From NCBI RefSeq assembly GCF_009729415.1, contig NZ_MPKW01000022.1:1-64000 (forward strand): DNA of 64,000 nucleotides. The letters are read 5' to 3'. The notes below the pieces were generated by a model that was not told where the DNA came from, did not search any database, and saw only the letters and a program-made list of their open reading frames with translations. This DNA is from Mycolicibacterium sp. CBMA 234. GTDB taxonomy: Bacteria > Actinomycetota > Actinomycetes > Mycobacteriales > Mycobacteriaceae. Shown one piece after another: positions 8,206 through 14,659 of the stretch (position 1 is the first letter of the stretch; each line of letters starts with the position of its first letter). The position numbers and the translations under genes were made by a program.

Positions 8206-8301
8206 TGTTCGCGTTTCCTTCTCTGAATTGGCAGCAAGCATTCGCATCAATGCTGCCCCCAAGGATAAGGGAGGGACCAACCCAATTTTGTTGGCGGTAG
8301 C

Positions 8302-8892
8302 TTGGCAGACGTGCATCGCGCGTCTGATCGACCTGCCGCGACGTCGGTCCCGATCCATCCCGACGTCGCCGCCCGCTGGAGTCCGCGCGCCTTCGACCCC
8401 AATATCGAACTGCCACATGAAGATCTGGTCGCACTGCTGGAGGCTGCGCGATGGGCGGCGACCTGGGGCGGGCGCCAACCCGTGCGCTTCGTCGTGGGGC
8501 TGCGCGGCGACGAGACGTTCGTCACTGTCGCCGGACTGCTGCGGCGCGGTAACAGTTATGCCCAGGCCGCGTCGGCGCTGATCCTGGTGTGCGCCGATGA
8601 CGGGCCCGACGACAAAACCGCGCTGTACAGCAAGGTCGACGCCGGCGCTGCGATGGCGAATCTGTCGGTCGAGGCGGTGTCGCGGGGCCTGATCGTGCAT
8701 CCCATGGCCGGCTTCGACGCCCCCGGCGCCAGTGCGGCGTTCAGCCTGTCTGACACCCTGCGGCCACTGGCGGTGATCGCCGTCGGCACCCTCGGGGACT
8801 ACGCCCAGCTCAGCCCCGAGATCGCCGAACGCGACGCCCGACCCCGCGAGCGGTTGCCGCTCGAGCAGGTCGTGCTGAACTGGCCTGTCTAG
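8302..8892 (+). CDS. Nitroreductase-family flavoprotein
   Basis: This protein of 193-196 residues shows the FMN-dependent nitroreductase pattern: RWSPRAFDP near the N-terminus, LLEAARWAATWGGRQPVRFVV, then DAGAAMANLSVEAVSRGLIVHPMAGFD, where family members contact FMN. The C-terminus ends RPRERLPLEQVV. It probably reduces nitro groups, quinones or a related substrate with NAD(P)H; the physiological substrate cannot be read from sequence. The start is uncertain between a TTG at 8302 and a GTG at 8311, neither with a clear ribosome-binding site. It is divergent from ask and converges with the next gene, overlapping it by four bases. Confidence 0.85.
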   Translation: MADVHRASDRPAATSVPIHPDVAARWSPRAFDPNIELPHEDLVALLEAARWAATWGGRQPVRFVVGLRGDETFVTVAGLLRRGNSYAQAASALILVCADDGPDDKTALYSKVDAGAAMANLSVEAVSRGLIVHPMAGFDAPGASAAFSLSDTLRPLAVIAVGTLGDYAQLSPEIAERDARPRERLPLEQVVLNWPV

Positions 8893-9389
8893 AAGATGTC
8901 GTTCCACTTACGGTGCGTCGGGCAGGCGTCGTTCAGTGCCTTCATCTCGTCCGTGATCTGCGCATTGATCGCCGACAGCTGGTAGGCCTCTGTCGGCGCG
9001 GGGGCACCGGGAGCGCGGCCCTGCGCAGCGATCCGATAGGCGTCCAGAGCTGACGTGAACTGTGATGCCAGGGTCGCCAGCTGCACCGCGTGCACCGCGA
9101 CGCCGTTAGCGGTGACCTTCTGCGCCCGCTCGGCCATGCCGTCGGCCCAGGCCCGGTAGGCCGTCTCCTCGGCAATGGTCGGGATGCCCTTGCTGTTCTT
9201 GTCGATCTTCGACTCGATCTGAACGGCCTGCGCCTTGTTGTAGTCGAGCATCTCGCGCACTGGCTGGCACTCCGCCGTCGGCCCACGGAACTTCGTCTGC
9301 CAGACCAACAGCCCGATGACGACGGTAAGCGCGACCGCGACGCCGATTTTCCAGCTGCGATCCAGGCTCAACAACCATTTCGTCAACAC
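8889..9389 (-). CDS. Conserved mycobacterial single-pass membrane protein
   Basis: This 166-residue protein starts at a GTG (9387-9389). One N-terminal transmembrane helix (about 13-31, VAVALTVVIGLLVWQ) is followed by an external helical domain with two cysteines (in the AECQPVREML and NDACPTH segments) that could form a disulfide, and an Ala/Gln-rich coiled part around 60-150. I do not recognise a characterised family. It stands alone between nitroreductase and a divergent small secreted protein, with no operon partner. An envelope role is likely from topology only. Confidence 0.7.
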   Translation of the reverse strand: MLTKWLLSLDRSWKIGVAVALTVVIGLLVWQTKFRGPTAECQPVREMLDYNKAQAVQIESKIDKNSKGIPTIAEETAYRAWADGMAERAQKVTANGVAVHAVQLATLASQFTSALDAYRIAAQGRAPGAPAPTEAYQLSAINAQITDEMKALNDACPTHRKWNDIF

Positions 9390-9525
9390 GTTCGCACTGT
9401 ATCGGCACAGCCGGCCTGACGCCCATCTCCCCTGCTTAAGGTCACCACAGCCGCGACTTATCTAGCCGATCTAACGTCGTGCGTATTGCAGCGACCGATA
9501 GTGAATTGATTGGAGTTGAGTCGAT

Positions 9526-9816
9526 ATGTCACGCATCAAGAACATCGCCAAGCTTGCCGTCGTCTCTGCGGGACTGGGCCTTGCCGCGCTCGGTCTCGGA
9601 ACCGGCGTCGCCAACGCTTCGCCCATAACGTCCGGCGCTGAGATCCCGGCCTGGCACCACGACTGGGACGGTCCCGGCTGGGGCGGTGGTCCCGGCTGGG
9701 GTGGTGGTCCCGGCTGGGGCGGCCCGCCACCGCCGCCGGTCTGGGGTGGGGGCTGGGCTCCTCCGCCGCCGCCATGCATCAGTGGCCCGCTCGGTTTTGT
9801 CAGCGTCTGCGCCTGA
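9526..9816 (+). CDS. Small secreted Gly/Pro/Trp-rich protein
   Basis: This 96-residue protein has a clean Sec signal peptide (residues 1-32, cleavage after ANA) and a short mature part. The mature part is built from three PGWGGG repeats, a polyproline stretch and a C-terminal CISGPLGFVSVC segment whose two cysteines may pair. The ATG at 9526 has GGAG about 12 bases upstream. Many small exported mycobacterial proteins share this composition without known function. A strong hairpin follows the stop codon, so it is probably monocistronic. The PGWxG repeats resemble those in the tail of the membrane protein at 3402-3872. Confidence 0.8.
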   Translation: MSRIKNIAKLAVVSAGLGLAALGLGTGVANASPITSGAEIPAWHHDWDGPGWGGGPGWGGGPGWGGPPPPPVWGGGWAPPPPPCISGPLGFVSVCA

Positions 9817-9829
9817 CCTGGCCATCAAG

Positions 9830-9858
9830 TGCCTGTCTCCCACGGGAGGCAGGCATTT
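9830..9858 (+). terminator. Hairpin terminator after the small secreted protein gene
   Basis: TGCCTGTCTCC (9830-9840) pairs with GGAGGCAGGCA (9845-9855) across a CACG loop, with one G-U pair, and TTT follows. It begins 13 bases after the stop codon at 9816 and separates this gene from the nitrile hydratase-like operon. Confidence 0.75.
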
Positions 9859-9992
9859 CCATTTGCCGCCGAGTCTCGGCAACCCCCTTTTCGTCGTTCA
9901 CGTGAATTTCTCGCGGCAAGCAGCAGATTCCGGCACTTGCCGGGAGCCGCGTGGCTAAAGTCGGGCTCGTCTATCGGACGAGGGGGCACCCC

Positions 9993-10829
9993 ATGAGCAC
10001 TGCCGCGCAGCGCGCTGCTCACCTGGAATTGGTCGGACGGCTCAAGTCCGCATTCCCCGAGATGCCGGACGCGCCACCCCCCGACCTCCTCGACCACGAA
10101 CGCTTCCTGGCGTATATGAAGACCGTCCACGACGTGGGCGGCGAGCCTGACGCTCCGATAAAGTACGAAAACAAGGCCTACGAATACTGGGAGCACATGA
10201 CCTACGTCATGTGCGAAGTGCTCGCGTGGCGTGGGATCTGGCTGTCGGAGGAGCGCCGGCGCATCGGCAACGTCGATGTCGGACGGGCCGTCTACCAGGG
10301 CTTCCCGTACTACGGCCGCTGGCTGTGGGCCGTCGCCCGGGTGCTGGTGGAGAAACACCACGTCAGCCTCGGCGAGCTGACTCAGCGGATGGTCGAGGTC
10401 CAGGACCGCTACGAGGGCGGCCTGACCGGCCGCAAGCTCGCAGCGCATCCGAAGTCGCAGGGCGCCGGCGCCGACGTCCCCCGCAACGAGCATCACATCC
10501 GCGCGGTCGGCAAGGGCGATCCGCAGGTGTACGCCGGGCAGGCGGGCGAGCCGAAGTTCCGCGTAGGAGACGCGGTGATGGTGCGGGAGCTGCCGGTCCT
10601 CCTTTACACCCGCACGCCCGAGTACGTCCGCGGTGCGCGGGGCGAGATCGCCGAGGTCACCTACGAGAGCCCAGCCCCCGAAGACGAGACCTGGGACCGC
10701 GCCGACGCGCTGCCGGAGTGGTTCTACATCGTGCGTTTCAACCAGGCCGAGCTGTGGCACGGCTACACCGGAACGGCAGCCGACACCCTGCAGACCGAGA
10801 TTCCCGAACGTTGGCTGGAGAGGGCCTGA
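9993..10829 (+). CDS. Nitrile hydratase/thiocyanate hydrolase beta-type subunit
   Basis: This is a 278-residue protein from the ATG at 9993 with a GAGGGGG site upstream. The N-terminal half (about 1-140) is the all-helical part, with patterns such as FLAYMKTVHDVGGEPDAPIK, YEYWEHMTYVMCEVLAWRGI and ELTQRMVEVQDRYEGG. The C-terminal half (about 180-278) is the SH3-like barrel, with FRVGDAVMVRELP, TRTPEYVRGARGEI and FNQAELWHGY. Nitrile hydratases have both halves in one beta subunit, whereas in thiocyanate hydrolase they are separate proteins, so this layout is of the nitrile hydratase kind, although the N-terminal half looks closer to the thiocyanate hydrolase version. The stop overlaps the alpha start (TGATG), implying 1:1 coupled synthesis. 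Confidence 0.88.
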   Translation: MSTAAQRAAHLELVGRLKSAFPEMPDAPPPDLLDHERFLAYMKTVHDVGGEPDAPIKYENKAYEYWEHMTYVMCEVLAWRGIWLSEERRRIGNVDVGRAVYQGFPYYGRWLWAVARVLVEKHHVSLGELTQRMVEVQDRYEGGLTGRKLAAHPKSQGAGADVPRNEHHIRAVGKGDPQVYAGQAGEPKFRVGDAVMVRELPVLLYTRTPEYVRGARGEIAEVTYESPAPEDETWDRADALPEWFYIVRFNQAELWHGYTGTAADTLQTEIPERWLERA

Positions 10830-11539
10830 TGACGGACCACCACGATCACGATCACGATCATGCGCGGACGGTCAAGCCGATGGTGGACGAGATCACCGAC
10901 TTCGAAGTGCTCGAGATCGCGCTGCGTGAGCTCTGCATCGAGAAGGGCATCTTCACCGCCGAGGAGCACCGCCGCTTCACCGAGTTCGCCGAGCAGATCG
11001 GCCCCACCCCGGCCGCGCGCCTGGTCGCGCGGGCCTGGCTCGACCCGGAATTCAAAAATCTGGCCCTCACCGACGCGATGGCCGCCAGCAAGGCGGTGGG
11101 CGTCGATTGGCTGGAGCCGACCGGTTTCGGCACCCCGAGCGACTTCACCGCGTTCAAGATCCTCGAAGACACCCCGACGCTGCACAACGTCATCGTCTGC
11201 GCGTTGTGCTCGTGCTACCCGCGCCCGATCCTGGGCAATTCACCAGAGTGGTACCGCACCCCCAACTACCGCAGGCGCCTGGTCCGCTGGCCGCGCCAAG
11301 TGCTGGCCGAGTTCGGGCTGTACCTGCCCGACGACGTCGAGGTCCGGGTGGAGGACTCCAATCAGAAGCATCGATTCATGGTGATGCCCATGCGACCGGG
11401 CGGCACCGAGGGCTGGGACGAGGACCAGCTCGCTGAGATCATCACCCGGGACTGTCTCATCGGGGTTGCTCTGCCCAAGGCGGGCGTCACCACCAACGTC
11501 ATCGTCGACACCCGGCCTGCGCTGCACCCGGCGGACTGA
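10829..11539 (+). CDS. Nitrile hydratase alpha/thiocyanate hydrolase gamma-type catalytic subunit
   Basis: This 236-residue protein carries the metal-binding motif VCALCSCYP, with Cys124, Cys127 and Cys129 as ligands; in this family the last two are oxidised to sulfinic and sulfenic acids and hold Co(III) or Fe(III). Cobalt enzymes usually show CTLCSC and iron enzymes CSLCSC, so CALCSC leaves the metal open. SPEWYRTPNYRRRLVRWPRQ follows, close to the thiocyanate hydrolase version. The N-terminus is extremely His/Asp-rich (MTDHHDHDHDH), a likely metal-loading tail. It hydrates a nitrile to an amide, or hydrolyses thiocyanate to carbonyl sulfide and ammonia; sequence alone does not decide. Its start overlaps the beta gene by one base. 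Confidence 0.9.
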   Translation: MTDHHDHDHDHARTVKPMVDEITDFEVLEIALRELCIEKGIFTAEEHRRFTEFAEQIGPTPAARLVARAWLDPEFKNLALTDAMAASKAVGVDWLEPTGFGTPSDFTAFKILEDTPTLHNVIVCALCSCYPRPILGNSPEWYRTPNYRRRLVRWPRQVLAEFGLYLPDDVEVRVEDSNQKHRFMVMPMRPGGTEGWDEDQLAEIITRDCLIGVALPKAGVTTNVIVDTRPALHPAD

Positions 11540-11542
11540 CCG

Positions 11543-11884
11543 ATGGGGCATGACATCATGACGCTGAAGACCATCGCCGACCGCAATCAGGTGTGGCCGC
11601 GGATGGCCGCCAAGTACGGCGTCGAGAACCCCGTGCCGCCGTGGCAGACCAGTCTGGACGGCCTCTGCGACGCCCTTGACCATTCCGCTTGTGGTGCAAG
11701 GGCACTCACGTTCAAAGACCGCCGCGACGAGGAAGACGAACTGTCGGCGACGCTCTACGCCGACCTGCCGTATCCGGAGAACCGCCTGATGGCGCTGGCC
11801 CACTCCTTACTGGAGCGCGGGGTCATCGGCGAGGCCGAGCTGCGGCAACGGCTCGACGCCGTGCGAGCCCGGCTCGAGGCCTGA
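11543..11884 (+). CDS. Small third component of the nitrile hydratase-like operon (probable maturation/activator protein)
   Basis: This 113-residue protein begins three bases after the alpha subunit gene; the ATG at 11558, with GGGG 8 bases upstream, is an alternative start that removes five residues. It contains VENPVPPWQTSLDGLCDAL and a C-terminal helix pair in PENRLMALAHSLLERGVIGEAELRQRL, which resembles the N-terminal helical fold shared by nitrile hydratase beta subunits and the small P14K-type activators that deliver the metal. The gene order beta-alpha-small protein matches operons where the last gene is the activator. Identity as activator rather than a structural subunit is an inference from position and size. 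Confidence 0.65.
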   Translation: MGHDIMTLKTIADRNQVWPRMAAKYGVENPVPPWQTSLDGLCDALDHSACGARALTFKDRRDEEDELSATLYADLPYPENRLMALAHSLLERGVIGEAELRQRLDAVRARLEA

Positions 11885-11897
11885 GCCGAACGTTGGT

Positions 11898-11926
11898 TTG
11901 GGACCCGGCCCCGGTCGCGCTATTGT
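11898..11926 (+). promoter_or_regulatory. Candidate promoter of the leuA leader
   Basis: TTGGGA (11898-11903) and TATTGT (11921-11926) are spaced by 17 bases, a good sigma-70/SigA-type match. Transcription would start about 7 bases downstream, at or very near the GTG (11933) of the leader peptide, so the leader would be translated from a leaderless message, which is common in mycobacteria. Confidence 0.55.
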
Positions 11927-11932
11927 GGACCC

Positions 11933-11974
11933 GTGCAGCGGGTGATCCTCCTCAGCCGCCGCGACGGGGTCTGA
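11933..11974 (+). CDS. Leader peptide for leuA attenuation (MQRVILLSRRDGV)
   Basis: A 13-residue frame opens at GTG 11933 and ends at TGA 11972-11974. Five of its residues are branched-chain amino acids, including consecutive Val-Ile-Leu-Leu. It sits 75 bases upstream of leuA, directly behind a good promoter, and its last four codons and stop run into the long hairpin at 11959-11997. This is the arrangement of ribosome-mediated attenuation: with scarce leucine or valine the ribosome would stall on the V-I-L-L codons before reaching the hairpin. Peptide identity is by inspection; regulation is inferred. Confidence 0.65.
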   Translation: MQRVILLSRRDGV

Positions 11975-11997
11975 TCCAGACCGGCTTCCCGTCGCGG
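11959..11997 (+). promoter_or_regulatory. Nested hairpin (attenuator candidate) in the leuA leader
   Basis: CCGCGACGGG (11959-11968) is perfectly complementary to CCCGTCGCGG (11988-11997). Inside the 19-base interval, GTCTG and CAGAC (11969-11973 and 11977-11981) pair around an ATC loop. The leader peptide stop codon lies within the structure, so ribosome position would decide whether it forms. No clear U-tract follows, so it may act by rho or by controlling leuA translation. Confidence 0.6.
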
Positions 11998-12049
11998 GTG
12001 TTTGGCGATCCGCCGGTCGAGTTCCCTTTCAACTCCCGGAGCAACCACC

Positions 12050-13870
12050 GTGACCACTTTCCCTTCTGATTCTTCCGCCGACTCCTTCTCGTCGGTACGC
12101 AGCATCACCACCCCGGCCGGCCCGCGCCGCGACGGCCAGCCCTCGTGGAACACCCAGCGCAACTCGTCGATGCCGGCGGGCCGGTACCGCTCGTTCTCTG
12201 AAGAGGTCGAGAACATCAAGCTGCCTGACCGCACCTGGCCCGACAAGATCGCCACCGTCGCACCCGGTTGGTGCGCGGTCGACCTGCGCGACGGCAACCA
12301 GGCCCTGATCGACCCGATGAGCCCGGAACGCAAGCGCCGAATGTTCGACCTGCTGGTCCGCATGGGCTACAAGGAGATTGAGGTCGGCTTCCCGTCGGCC
12401 AGCCAGACCGACTTCGACTTCGTCCGCGAGATCATCGAACAGGGCGCCATCCCTGCCGACGTCACCATCCAGGTGCTGACGCAGTGCCGGCCGGAGTTGA
12501 TCGAGCGCACCTTCGAGGCCTGCAACGGCGCCCCCCGGGTGATCGTGCACTTCTACAACTCGACGTCGATCCTGCAGCGCCGCGTGGTGTTCCGCGCCGA
12601 CCGCGAGGCCGTCAAGAAGATCGCCACTGACGGCGCCAAGCTGTGCGTCGAGGAGGCCAAGAAGAACCCGGGCACGCTGTGGCGGTTCGAGTACTCGCCC
12701 GAGTCGTACACCGGCACCGAGCTGGAATACGCCGTCGAGGTGTGCAACGCCGTCGCCGAGATCGTCCAGCCCACACCGGACTGGCCACTGATCGTCAATC
12801 TGCCGGCGACCGTCGAGATGGCCACGCCGAACGTCTACGCCGACTCGATCGAGTGGATGAACCGGCACCTGGCCCCGCGCGACTCGATCATCCTGAGCCT
12901 GCACCCGCACAACGACCGCGGCGAGGGCGTCGCAGCCGCTGAGCTGGGTTACCTGGCCGGCGCCGACCGCATCGAGGGCTGCCTGTTCGGTAACGGCGAG
13001 CGCACCGGCAACGTCTGCCTGGTGACGCTGGGCCTGAACCTGTTCAGCCGCGGCGTCGATCCGCAGATCGACTTCTCCAACATCGACGAGATTCGTCGCA
13101 CCGTGGAGTACTGCAACCAGCTGCCCGTGGCCGAGCGGCACCCCTATGGCGGTGACCTGGTGTACACCGCGTTCTCCGGCAGCCACCAGGACGCCATCAA
13201 CAAGGGCCTGGACCAGATGAAGATCGACGCCGACGAAGCCGATCAGGACATCGACGACATCCTGTGGCAGGTGCCGTACCTGCCCATCGACCCCAAGGAC
13301 GTCGGCCGCACGTACGAGGCCGTCATCCGGGTGAACTCCCAGTCCGGCAAGGGCGGCGTCGCCTACATCATGAAGGCCGACCACGGGCTGGTGCTGCCGC
13401 GCCGGCTGCAGATGGAGTTCAGCCAGGCCATCCAGAAGATCACCGACGGAGAGGGCGGCGAGGTCTCCCCGAAGGAGATGTGGGACGTCTTCAACGATGA
13501 GTACCTGACACCCATCACCCCGCTGGAGCGCATGCGCCAGAAGGTCGACGCGGCCGAGGAAGACGGCGGCACCGACACCATCACCGCCATCGTCAAGATC
13601 AACGGTGACGAGCGCGAGATCGTCGGCTCCGGTAACGGCCCGCTGGCGGCCTTCATCGATGCGATCGGCGCCGTCGGCTTCCACGTCCACGTGCTGGATT
13701 ACTCGGAGCACGCCATGTCGGCCGGCGAAGAGGCCCAAGCCGCGGCGTACGTCGAGGCCTCGATCGATGGCAAGACGGTGTGGGGCGTCGGCATCGCGCC
13801 GTCGATCACCACAGCGTCGCTGCGGGCCGTCGTCTCGGCCGTCAACCGCGCCGCAAGTACCGCGGTCTGA
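12050..13870 (+). CDS. leuA: 2-isopropylmalate synthase
   Basis: This 606-residue enzyme condenses acetyl-CoA with 2-ketoisovalerate, the committed step of leucine synthesis. The GTG at 12050 has GGAG about 9 bases upstream and begins TTFPSDSSADSF. The HMGL-like TIM barrel spans about residues 70-345, with GWCAVDLRDGNQALIDPM for the metal- and substrate-binding Asp/Arg, LHPHNDRGEGVAAAELG for the metal-binding His pair, and GNGERTGNVCLVTLGLNLF. The C-terminal regulatory domain (about 470-600) binds leucine for feedback inhibition. It is the long form typical of mycobacteria, but I see no tandem 57-bp repeat insertion like that of M. tuberculosis leuA. A leader peptide and hairpin upstream suggest attenuation. 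Confidence 0.97.
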   Translation: MTTFPSDSSADSFSSVRSITTPAGPRRDGQPSWNTQRNSSMPAGRYRSFSEEVENIKLPDRTWPDKIATVAPGWCAVDLRDGNQALIDPMSPERKRRMFDLLVRMGYKEIEVGFPSASQTDFDFVREIIEQGAIPADVTIQVLTQCRPELIERTFEACNGAPRVIVHFYNSTSILQRRVVFRADREAVKKIATDGAKLCVEEAKKNPGTLWRFEYSPESYTGTELEYAVEVCNAVAEIVQPTPDWPLIVNLPATVEMATPNVYADSIEWMNRHLAPRDSIILSLHPHNDRGEGVAAAELGYLAGADRIEGCLFGNGERTGNVCLVTLGLNLFSRGVDPQIDFSNIDEIRRTVEYCNQLPVAERHPYGGDLVYTAFSGSHQDAINKGLDQMKIDADEADQDIDDILWQVPYLPIDPKDVGRTYEAVIRVNSQSGKGGVAYIMKADHGLVLPRRLQMEFSQAIQKITDGEGGEVSPKEMWDVFNDEYLTPITPLERMRQKVDAAEEDGGTDTITAIVKINGDEREIVGSGNGPLAAFIDAIGAVGFHVHVLDYSEHAMSAGEEAQAAAYVEASIDGKTVWGVGIAPSITTASLRAVVSAVNRAASTAV

Positions 13871-13873
13871 TCA

Positions 13874-14527
13874 TCAGCTCGGCGCGCCCGGTTCCTCTGC
13901 CACCTGGAGGACCCGGGCGCACCAGTTGACAGCCTGTTCCGCAAAGTCTTGTGCGGTAACAGTTTTCGTGTCACCGACCAGCCGTTCATTGATCAGCGTG
14001 GCCACGCCGCCGACGCAGAACAACGCCGCGTCAAAGCTCTCCTGATCGGCATCCCGATCAGGCTGCAGCACGGCCAGGATCGCGGCGGCCACGCGGTGTT
14101 GTGCCACCCGGATGTGTTCGGCCACCGAATCGATGTGCCGGGCATCGGTCAGGAAGATCCGGACCGCCAGTGGATCACTCTCTGCGTGTTCGATGAACCC
14201 GGTCAGGCCGAGGATCAGTCGCGTCTTTACGCTCGCCGATTCGGGCGCGCTGCCGCCGGCCAGCATCGCGGCAAACGGACCCTCCAGCACGTCGTCGATC
14301 ACCGCACCAATCAGGGCGCCGAGGCCGGCAAACTGCTCGTAGAAGTAGCGGTCGGTCAGTTTGGCGCGTGCCGCGATGGCCCGGACGCTCAGCGCCGACA
14401 GCCCGCCTTCGCGCCACAGCGCCTCGGCGGCGTCCAGCAGCAGCCGACGACGGTCAGCGCGGCGCTGCTCCGCTGACCGGCCCGAATACTTGCGTTGCGC
14501 CCCGGCGCGGGTCTCGTCGTCAGCCAT
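13874..14527 (-). CDS. TetR-family transcriptional regulator
   Basis: This 217-residue regulator starts at the ATG at 14525-14527 with GGAG 9 bases upstream. A basic N-terminus (RKYSGRSAEQRRADRRRLLL) leads into the helix-turn-helix LSVRAIAARAKLTDRYFYEQF (about residues 44-64) and the AGLGALIGAVIDDVL helix that ends the DNA-binding domain. The C-terminal domain is helical, with ARHIDSVAEHIRVAQHRVAAAI. It is divergent from the membrane-protein operon beginning at 14660 and lies on the side of the carotenoid oxygenase gene; in M. tuberculosis a TetR gene adjoins the Rv0654 dioxygenase. Likely targets are that operon and/or the palindrome at 18365-18384. The ligand is unknown. Confidence 0.85.
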   Translation of the reverse strand: MADDETRAGAQRKYSGRSAEQRRADRRRLLLDAAEALWREGGLSALSVRAIAARAKLTDRYFYEQFAGLGALIGAVIDDVLEGPFAAMLAGGSAPESASVKTRLILGLTGFIEHAESDPLAVRIFLTDARHIDSVAEHIRVAQHRVAAAILAVLQPDRDADQESFDAALFCVGGVATLINERLVGDTKTVTAQDFAEQAVNWCARVLQVAEEPGAPS

Positions 14528-14659
14528 CTGACGCAACTCCTCCCGTCGAGTGCTTCATAGTGCCAAAATCCCACAAAGGGGTACGCCTGGTCCCAGACAC
14601 GGCCTTCTGACAACATTACCGACGAGTAGGTTCAGTTCCTTCTACATAGTGGGGCGGAC

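Noticed and set aside
8206..8907. A long in-frame N-terminal extension of aspartate kinase up to 8907
   Set aside because: The GTG at 8205 has a good ribosome-binding site and gives the exact family N-terminus; the extension overlaps the nitroreductase gene and has no Ask homology.
10211..10828. Open frame continuing upstream of the nitrile hydratase alpha subunit, giving a 442-residue protein
   Set aside because: The extension is a frame shadow of the beta subunit gene, Arg-rich and non-homologous; the ATG at 10829 overlaps the beta stop and starts a proper alpha subunit.
14528..14659. Promoter for the four-gene membrane operon (CTGACA at 14607 with TAGGTT at 14627)
   Set aside because: The spacing is only 14 bases and no better -10 at 16-18 bases is present; the true promoter cannot be assigned by eye.
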